Position numbers and translations under genes: made by a program. From assembly GCA_037442465.1 (NCBI GenBank), contig JBBIQI010000221.1, positions 1-5,502 of the forward strand: a DNA stretch of 5,502 nt. Direction: 5' to 3'. The notes beneath the pieces were generated by a model, which was not told the origin of the DNA, ran no database searches, and worked only from the letters and a program-made list of their open reading frames with translations. This DNA is from DSNY01 sp037442465. Its GTDB lineage: Bacteria; Pseudomonadota; Gammaproteobacteria; Burkholderiales; Burkholderiaceae_F. Within the stretch, counting starts at the first letter, position 1. Every line of letters starts with the position of its first letter. Shown in pieces: positions 1-5,502 of this stretch.

Positions 1-72
1 GCCGCCCGGCAGTACGCCCCGCAAAAGGCCCAGGGAGCGGTGGGGCAGGGCGGGAAACTCAAGGGGCCATGA
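1..72 (+). CDS. possible 3' end of an upstream gene (partial)
   Basis: The first reading frame is open from the window edge to a TGA at 70-72. It would give the last 23 residues of a protein, ending QGGKLKGP. The tail is rich in Gln, Gly, Ala and Lys and matches no family I recognise. The stop lies 56 bases before the next plausible start at 129, which is normal gene spacing. Another frame is also open across this stretch, so the choice of frame is uncertain and rests only on the natural-looking composition and the stop position. Confidence 0.25.
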   Translation, partial: AARQYAPQKAQGAVGQGGKLKGP

Positions 73-117
73 GCCCTTCGCATCGTGACGAACCGCGCAA
101 ACCGACGGATCGACAAG

Positions 118-122
118 AGGAG
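118..122 (+). promoter_or_regulatory. Shine-Dalgarno site for the small secreted ORF
   Basis: AGGAG lies six bases before the ATG at 129. It is the best ribosome binding site in the window. It decides in favour of 129 over the in-frame ATG at 69, which has no comparable signal and would put a charged 20-residue extension in front of a perfect signal peptide. Confidence 0.6.
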
Positions 123-128
123 CTCGAA

Positions 129-545
129 ATGAAGAAAGTACTTGCCTTGATCAGCATCTTTCTGACGATGGGCAGCGCGGCGTTGGCAGCCGAGAACATG
201 CCCGCCGTCGATACCATTGCCGGCGGTGCCAAACTGACCAAGGCTGATGCGGCCCGTCAGTCCGGGCCGCGCGACGGCCGGCATCGCATCCTGGATGCCG
301 CGAGCGGCGACGCCGCTGCTCAGGCACAGCCGCACGTTCCTGGCGGGACCCAGCGGGGCATCGAGAAGAAGGACATCCGCCGCGGCATGGTCATCGCGAA
401 ACCCGGCTCCATTACACCCCACTCGCGCGAGGCGGCGCCGGCGGAGACGGGGATGCCGGAGCCTGACCGCGGGGGGGCGCAAGAGCAGATCGAGCGCAAA
501 AGACCTAGCCGCTCAATATCTTCCAACGCTCTGCCTGATCGCTGA
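129..545 (+). CDS. small putative secreted protein, chimeric or decayed C-terminal part
   Basis: This ORF encodes 138 residues that I do not recognise as a whole. Residues 1-20 form a textbook Sec signal peptide: MKK, then a hydrophobic core (VLALISIFLTMGSAALA), with likely cleavage after Ala20 before AENMP. Residues 21-45 (AENMPAVDTIAGGAKLTKAD) look like a normal small periplasmic protein, and this 5' part is visibly less GC-rich than the rest of the window. After about residue 46 the sequence becomes Arg/Ala/Gly/Pro-rich and low in hydrophobic residues. Residues 76-98 match a segment of EF-Tu that has no business in an exported protein. The last 40 residues look like non-coding frame translation and are crossed by a seven-G run at 471-477. 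I therefore trust the start and signal peptide, but suspect that the original gene was truncated or fused and the real reading frame is lost downstream. It has no partner gene on its strand within 450 bases. Confidence 0.4.
   Translation: MKKVLALISIFLTMGSAALAAENMPAVDTIAGGAKLTKADAARQSGPRDGRHRILDAASGDAAAQAQPHVPGGTQRGIEKKDIRRGMVIAKPGSITPHSREAAPAETGMPEPDRGGAQEQIERKRPSRSISSNALPDR
354..422 (+). other. EF-Tu-like fragment (end of domain 2) inside the small ORF
   Basis: In the frame of the surrounding ORF this segment reads RGIEKKDIRRGMVIAKPG followed by SITPH. Recalled E. coli EF-Tu has GIKREEIERGQVLAKPG followed by TIKPH in the same register, near the domain 2/3 boundary. The G-I, I-x-R-G, V, A-K-P-G, I and P-H positions all agree without a gap. 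Sequence on either side does not continue the EF-Tu alignment: the expected upstream DNVGLLLRG and the downstream EVYILSK-type strand are absent. It is thus an isolated piece of about 23 codons and not a tuf gene. The IEKKDIRRGMVI wording differs from the TKREDVERGQVL style I recall for betaproteobacterial EF-Tu, which hints at a non-local source. It could be a recombination scar, a remnant of a decayed tuf copy, or an assembly artefact. Confidence 0.5.
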
Positions 546-1005
546 CGCGGTCTGCCGCGCCTGCGCCCACGCGGCGATCGGCACGCTCGCTCGGGTCAGG
601 CCGCCGCGCCTGGCCGAGCACGACGCGGCCGAGGGCAGTCGAACTGCCGGCGGAAGACAGCGCGCACTTCAAAGGCGAACCGTTTCAAACCGCGGTCGCT
701 TGCCGGATCGACTGGATGGGGCCGAGCGCCGTCCGGCGACGGTTGCGGCGCGCCGAGATCGAGCCGCCGATCGAAGTGCCGGCGACGCTGACCACGCGAC
801 CTGAGCGGGAGGGCAACACCGGGCGGCGCAGTTCGCGGGCCGCGTCGGGCCCGGTCCAAATCAATTGTCATCGTCGTTGGTGCACGCAGCGATGGAATGA
901 ACCGTCCCGCCGGCCGCGTCGCCGTGGGACGATCGCGACCGTCGCACCGCTGCCGATGGTCACGCTCGGCTATTCTCCGTGCTCCCGCCTTCGCGCAGAC
1001 ACGCC
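546..1005. other. 460-base stretch without a defensible gene
   Basis: I see no convincing gene here on either strand. One plus-strand frame is open from 539 to a TGA at 1007-1009. Its part around 638-790 has coding-like third-position G/C and reads sensibly (HFKGEPFQTAVACRIDWMG). Its only ATG is at 716, and the rest becomes Arg-rich nonsense. The minus-strand frames are Arg/Pro-rich shadows. A somewhat AT-richer patch at 856-900 could house a promoter for the peptidase gene, but no -35/-10 pair with acceptable spacing is visible. The stretch is best described as intergenic or decayed coding sequence. Confidence 0.4.
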
Positions 1006-2442
1006 ATGACCCTCGCCGATCTTCAGCACTTCGTCGACCGCAAATGGGATGCGGACCTTGTGCCGCGGCTCGTCGACTACGTGAAAGTGCCGGCGAAGTC
1101 GCCGGCGTTCGACGCGAGCTGGGCCGCACACGGTCATCTGCAGCGGGTAATCAAGGACGCCGAGGCGTGGTGCCGCGCGCAGTCGATCGAAGGGCTGAAG
1201 CTCGAGATCGTTGCGATCGACGGCCGCACGCCGTGCCTGTTCTTCGACGTTCCCGCCACCGGCGGGCGCGGCAACGATCGCACGGTGCTGTTCTACGGGC
1301 ACCTGGACAAGCAGCCCGAGATGACCGGCTGGCGCGACGGTCTCGGTCCGTGGAAGCCGGTGATCGAAGGCGACCTGCTGTACGGGCGCGGCGCGGCCGA
1401 CGACGGCTACGCGATCTATGCCGCGCTGACCGTAATCGCCGCGCTCGACGCGCAGCGCGTGCCACGCCCGCGCTGCGTCGGGATCATCGAAACCTGCGAG
1501 GAAAGCGGCAGCTTCGACCTGCCCGCGTATCTCGAACTGCTGGCACCGCGGCTCGGCGACGTCGCACTGGTTGCCGGGCTCGACTCCGGCTGCGGCAACT
1601 ACGAGCAGCTGTGGGTGACGACCTCGCTGCGCGGGCTCGTCGGCGGCGTGCTGACGGTCGAGGTGCTGACCGAGGGCGTGCACTCGGGCAACGCCAGCGG
1701 CATCGTACCGTCGTCGATGCGCATCGCGCGCCAGCTGCTCAACCGCATCGACGATCCGGCGACCGGCCGCGTGCTGCCGTCGGCGTTCCATGCCGAGGTA
1801 CCCGCCGAGCGCATGCAGCAGGTGCACGCGGCGGCGGCGATCCTCGGTGACCAGGTGTGGAAGCAGTTCCCCTGGGTCGGCTGCAATCACGGGCCCGACG
1901 CGCACGCGCTGCCGACGAGCACCGACCCGGTCGAGGGCATCCTGAACCGCACCTGGCGGCCCGCACTGTCGGTCACCGGCGCGGCGGGCTTTCCGAGCAT
2001 CGATGCGGCCGGCAACGTGTTGCGGCCGAAGACCTCGTTCAAACTGTCGCTGCGGCTGCCGCCGACGGTCGACGGCGAACGCGCCACGCGCGTGCTCAAG
2101 CAGCTTCTGGAAAGCGAGCCGCCGTACAACGCGCGCGTGACCTTCGAGGAGGATTTCGGCGCCACCGGCTGGAACGCGCCGCCGACCGCACCGTGGCTCG
2201 CGCGCAGCGCCAACGAGGCGTCGCGCTTCGCGTTCGGACGCGACGCCGCATGGATGGGCGAGGGCGGCACCATCCCGTTCATGAACATGCTGGCGTCCAG
2301 GTTTCCGAACGCGCAGTTCCTGACGACCGGCGTGCTGGGGCCGAAGAGCAACGCGCACGGCCCGAACGAGTTCCTGCACATCGCGTACGCGAAGAAACTG
2401 ACCAGCGCCGTCGCGCGCATCGTCGCGGCGGTGCCGGGGTGA
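1006..2442 (+). CDS. M20-family zinc metallopeptidase (dipeptidase/carnosinase-like)
   Basis: This 478-residue protein has the full M20 co-catalytic metal site. YGHLDKQP supplies His99 and the catalytic Asp101. YGRGAADDG supplies the bridging Asp132. ETCEESGS supplies the catalytic Glu165 and metal-binding Glu166. GLDSG supplies Asp193, and NAHGPNE supplies His451. EGVHSGNASG with His226 lies at the start of the lid/dimerisation domain, about residues 205-385. Length and motif spacing are very close to carnosinase CN2 and related dipeptidases, which hydrolyse dipeptides or small N-acyl amino acids with two metal ions, usually zinc or manganese. There is no signal peptide, so it should act in the cytoplasm. 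The ATG at 1006 is preferred because the protein then starts with the usual family helix (MTLADLQHFVDRKW). A GTG at 979 would add nine residues unlike the family. No strong Shine-Dalgarno precedes 1006. The kinase gene follows after 24 bases, suggesting co-transcription. The exact substrate cannot be read from the sequence. Confidence 0.93.
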   Translation: MTLADLQHFVDRKWDADLVPRLVDYVKVPAKSPAFDASWAAHGHLQRVIKDAEAWCRAQSIEGLKLEIVAIDGRTPCLFFDVPATGGRGNDRTVLFYGHLDKQPEMTGWRDGLGPWKPVIEGDLLYGRGAADDGYAIYAALTVIAALDAQRVPRPRCVGIIETCEESGSFDLPAYLELLAPRLGDVALVAGLDSGCGNYEQLWVTTSLRGLVGGVLTVEVLTEGVHSGNASGIVPSSMRIARQLLNRIDDPATGRVLPSAFHAEVPAERMQQVHAAAAILGDQVWKQFPWVGCNHGPDAHALPTSTDPVEGILNRTWRPALSVTGAAGFPSIDAAGNVLRPKTSFKLSLRLPPTVDGERATRVLKQLLESEPPYNARVTFEEDFGATGWNAPPTAPWLARSANEASRFAFGRDAAWMGEGGTIPFMNMLASRFPNAQFLTTGVLGPKSNAHGPNEFLHIAYAKKLTSAVARIVAAVPG

Positions 2443-2458
2443 GGCGCGCGCGGGCCGC

Positions 2459-2462
2459 AGGG
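2459..2462 (+). promoter_or_regulatory. weak Shine-Dalgarno site of the kinase gene
   Basis: AGGG lies four bases before the ATG at 2467, inside the 24-base gap after the peptidase stop. The gap is too short for a typical independent promoter, so the kinase is most likely translated from the peptidase transcript. Confidence 0.35.
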
Positions 2463-2466
2463 CACG

Positions 2467-4518
<2,052 letters not shown>

Positions 4519-4616
4519 CCGATCGGCGTGAGCGCCGCGCGCCGGATCGCCGTCGGTGCGCCCGTAGACTCGGCCGCATCTGATTCGGATCCAGCACCCA
4601 GAGAGTACCGATACGC
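4519..4616. other. 98-base intergenic region before the OmpA-like gene
   Basis: The gap is long enough for a separate promoter, but I cannot point to a convincing -35/-10 pair. A small perfect hairpin (CGGCG, loop TGAG, CGCCG, 4524-4537) lies just after the kinase stop. It is short, has no T-run, and in such GC-rich DNA may be chance, so it is at best a weak attenuator or terminator. A purine-rich AGAGAG at 4600-4605, eleven bases before the ATG at 4617, may serve as the ribosome binding site. Confidence 0.3.
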
Positions 4617-5285
4617 ATGAGACCCACACGATTCGTTGCAGCGACGGCGGTTGCGGCCCTGGCACTGAGCGGCTGCGCCAACATGACCGAAACGCAGAAG
4701 GGCACCGCGACCGGCGCCGGTATCGGCGCGGCGACCGGCGCAGGCATCGGTGCGGCCACGGCCGGCGGTCACCGCGGCCGCAGCGCGGCGACGGGCGCGG
4801 CGGTCGGCGCGGCGGTCGGCGCGATCGGCGGCTACGTGTGGAGCAAGAAGATGGAGGAGCAGCGCCAGAAGATGGAGCAGGCCTCGCGCGGCACCGGCAT
4901 CGACGTGACGCGCACCGCCGACAACCGGCTGAAGCTGAACATCCCGGCCGACGCCGGCTTCGACGTGAACCGCGCGGAGATCAAGCCCGCGCTCGGCAGC
5001 GTGCTCGACCGCTTCGCCGCCGCGCTGAACGAGCACGCGGTGACGGCGATCCAGATCGTCGGCCACACCGATTCGACCGGAACCGATGCGGTCAACGATC
5101 CGCTGTCGGTCGCGCGCGCGCAGGCCACACGCGATCGCCTCGTCGCGCGCGGCGTCGCCGCGCAGCGCATCGCGATCGAAGGCCGCGGCGAACGCGAACC
5201 GATCGCCAGCAACGACACCGAGGCCGGTCGCGCGCAGAACCGCCGCGTCGAGATCTACATCGCCGAAGCGGCGCCGGCGCAGTAG
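4617..5285 (+). CDS. OmpA-family outer membrane lipoprotein, YiaD-like, with glycine zipper
   Basis: This 222-residue protein begins with a lipoprotein signal peptide ending in the lipobox LSGC, with Cys20 as the lipidated residue. Ala21 at +2 argues for sorting to the outer membrane. Residues about 30-72 are a glycine-zipper region (TGAGIGAATGAGIGAAT, then AAVGAAVGAIGG), followed by a charged, helical linker (SKKMEEQRQKMEQ). Residues about 95-215 are an OmpA C-terminal domain: FDVNRAEIKP, VGHTDSTG with Asp152, LSVARA with Arg167, and the closing NRRVEIYI. Asp152 and Arg167 sit exactly 15 residues apart, as do the two residues that bind diaminopimelate in OmpA of Acinetobacter baumannii, so non-covalent peptidoglycan binding is expected. 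Architecture and length match E. coli YiaD (about 219 residues). The role is probably structural, tethering the outer membrane to the wall. It is co-directional with the kinase and may have its own promoter; rsmI converges on it. Confidence 0.92.
   Translation: MRPTRFVAATAVAALALSGCANMTETQKGTATGAGIGAATGAGIGAATAGGHRGRSAATGAAVGAAVGAIGGYVWSKKMEEQRQKMEQASRGTGIDVTRTADNRLKLNIPADAGFDVNRAEIKPALGSVLDRFAAALNEHAVTAIQIVGHTDSTGTDAVNDPLSVARAQATRDRLVARGVAAQRIAIEGRGEREPIASNDTEAGRAQNRRVEIYIAEAAPAQ
4707..4754 (+). repeat. 24-base tandem repeat, two copies, encoding ATGAGIGA twice
   Basis: The units 4707-4730 and 4731-4754 encode the identical octapeptide ATGAGIGA twice in the glycine zipper of the OmpA-like lipoprotein. 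They differ at three bases, all in third codon positions (GCC/GCA, GGT/GGC, GGC/GGT). This suggests an old in-frame duplication kept at the protein level. Confidence 0.8.
4797..4820 (+). repeat. 12-base perfect tandem repeat encoding AAVG twice
   Basis: GCGGCGGTCGGC occurs twice head to tail in the second half of the glycine zipper of the same lipoprotein. Being perfect and in frame, it could gain or lose a unit by slippage without breaking the gene. Confidence 0.8.
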
Positions 5286-5313
5286 CTCTCGCCTCCTCGT
5301 TACCGCTTGCCGG

Positions 5314-5343
5314 GGACAGGGCGTTCCGATCGAACCGGTGTCC
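5314..5343. terminator. imperfect hairpin between convergent genes, possible terminator
   Basis: GGACA (5314-5318) can pair with TGTCC (5339-5343), and inside it GTTC (5323-5326) with GAAC (5332-5335), separated by a small internal loop. It sits in the 66-base gap between the stops of the OmpA-like gene and rsmI, where a shared bidirectional terminator would be expected. No T-run follows on either strand, so a classical intrinsic terminator is not shown. Confidence 0.25.
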
Positions 5344-5351
5344 GATCTGTC

Positions 5352-5502
5352 TCAACTGCCGCGCAGCGCAGTGAGCTCGCGATACAGCAGTTCACGCGGC
5401 AGTCCTGTCGCCTTGGCGGCGACCGCGGCGGCGCGCGCGGCCGGCAGCTCTTCGGCGAGCGCGGCGAGCCAGCGGCGCGTCGTTTCGTCGAGCGCGGCGG
5501 CG
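5352..5502 (-). CDS. rsmI: 16S rRNA (cytidine(1402)-2'-O)-methyltransferase, C-terminal end (partial)
   Basis: The minus strand is open from the window edge to a TGA at 5352-5354 and gives the last 49 residues of a protein. The stretch LAEELPAARAAAVAAKATG followed by LPRELLYRELTAL matches the C-terminal helical extension of RsmI. In E. coli I recall the same pattern as LQAELPLKKAAALAAEIHG then VKKNALYKYAL. RsmI uses S-adenosylmethionine to 2'-O-methylate C1402 of 16S rRNA in the ribosomal P site. The SAM-binding catalytic domain lies outside the window. The gene converges on the OmpA-like lipoprotein gene with a 66-base gap. The assignment rests on this tail alone; another protein with a similar small helical domain is possible but less likely. 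Confidence 0.75.
   Translation of the reverse strand, partial: AAALDETTRRWLAALAEELPAARAAAVAAKATGLPRELLYRELTALRGS

Noticed and set aside
69..128. N-terminal extension of the small secreted ORF from the ATG at 69
   Set aside because: The ATG at 129 has a good ribosome binding site at 118-122 and begins a perfect signal peptide, which a charged 20-residue extension would spoil.
865..898. Possible sigma70 promoter: TTGTCA (865-870) with TGGAAT (893-898)
   Set aside because: The spacing is 22 bases instead of 16-18, and no better -10 lies at the right distance.
979..1005. GTG start for the M20 peptidase adding nine residues
   Set aside because: The added residues (LPPSRRHA) do not resemble the family N-terminus, there is no ribosome binding site, and the ATG at 1006 gives a natural start.
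596..1129. A 177-codon minus-strand frame upstream of and into the peptidase gene
   Set aside because: Very rich in Arg, Pro and Ala with no domain or start signal, and it runs into the secure peptidase coding region. It is treated as a shadow.
4524..4537. Short perfect hairpin after the kinase stop as a transcription terminator
   Set aside because: Only five base pairs, no following T-run, and such inverted repeats are frequent by chance in this composition.

Overview
This is a GC-rich window with strong G/C bias at third codon positions. The 3' part is densely coded. The codon use, the rsmI tail and a YiaD-like OmpA lipoprotein with a canonical lipobox suggest a Gram-negative proteobacterium, most likely betaproteobacterial. 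The lineage is an inference from style and not from a marker gene.

Layout. Positions 1-72 may hold the last 23 codons of a gene entering from the left. Positions 129-545 hold a small ORF with a good ribosome binding site and a clear signal peptide. Its middle carries a short stretch (354-422) that reads as the end of domain 2 of elongation factor Tu, so it looks like a chimeric or decayed locus. Positions 546-1005 contain no gene I can defend, only mixed, partly coding-like sequence. From 1006 the window is ordinary and well organised: an M20-family zinc dipeptidase (1006-2442), then 24 bases later a membrane-anchored Ser/Thr protein kinase (2467-4518), then after about 100 bases an OmpA/YiaD-like lipoprotein (4617-5285). 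The end of rsmI comes in from the right on the minus strand (5352-5502) and converges on the lipoprotein gene.

How the genes may work together. The peptidase and kinase are spaced as an operon. The kinase has its sensor outside the membrane, in an N-terminal double-Cache-like region between two membrane helices, and its catalytic domain at the cytoplasmic C-terminus. This is histidine-kinase-like topology and the reverse of PknB-type kinases. Cache domains often bind small molecules such as amino acids, so a link between peptide or amino-acid supply and the neighbouring dipeptidase is plausible but unproven. The lipoprotein is an envelope protein predicted to bind peptidoglycan and may have its own promoter. 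I saw no tRNA, rRNA, CRISPR array, insertion sequence or complete mobile element.

The two points most worth a second look are the EF-Tu-like piece inside the secreted ORF and the sensor-kinase/peptidase pair.
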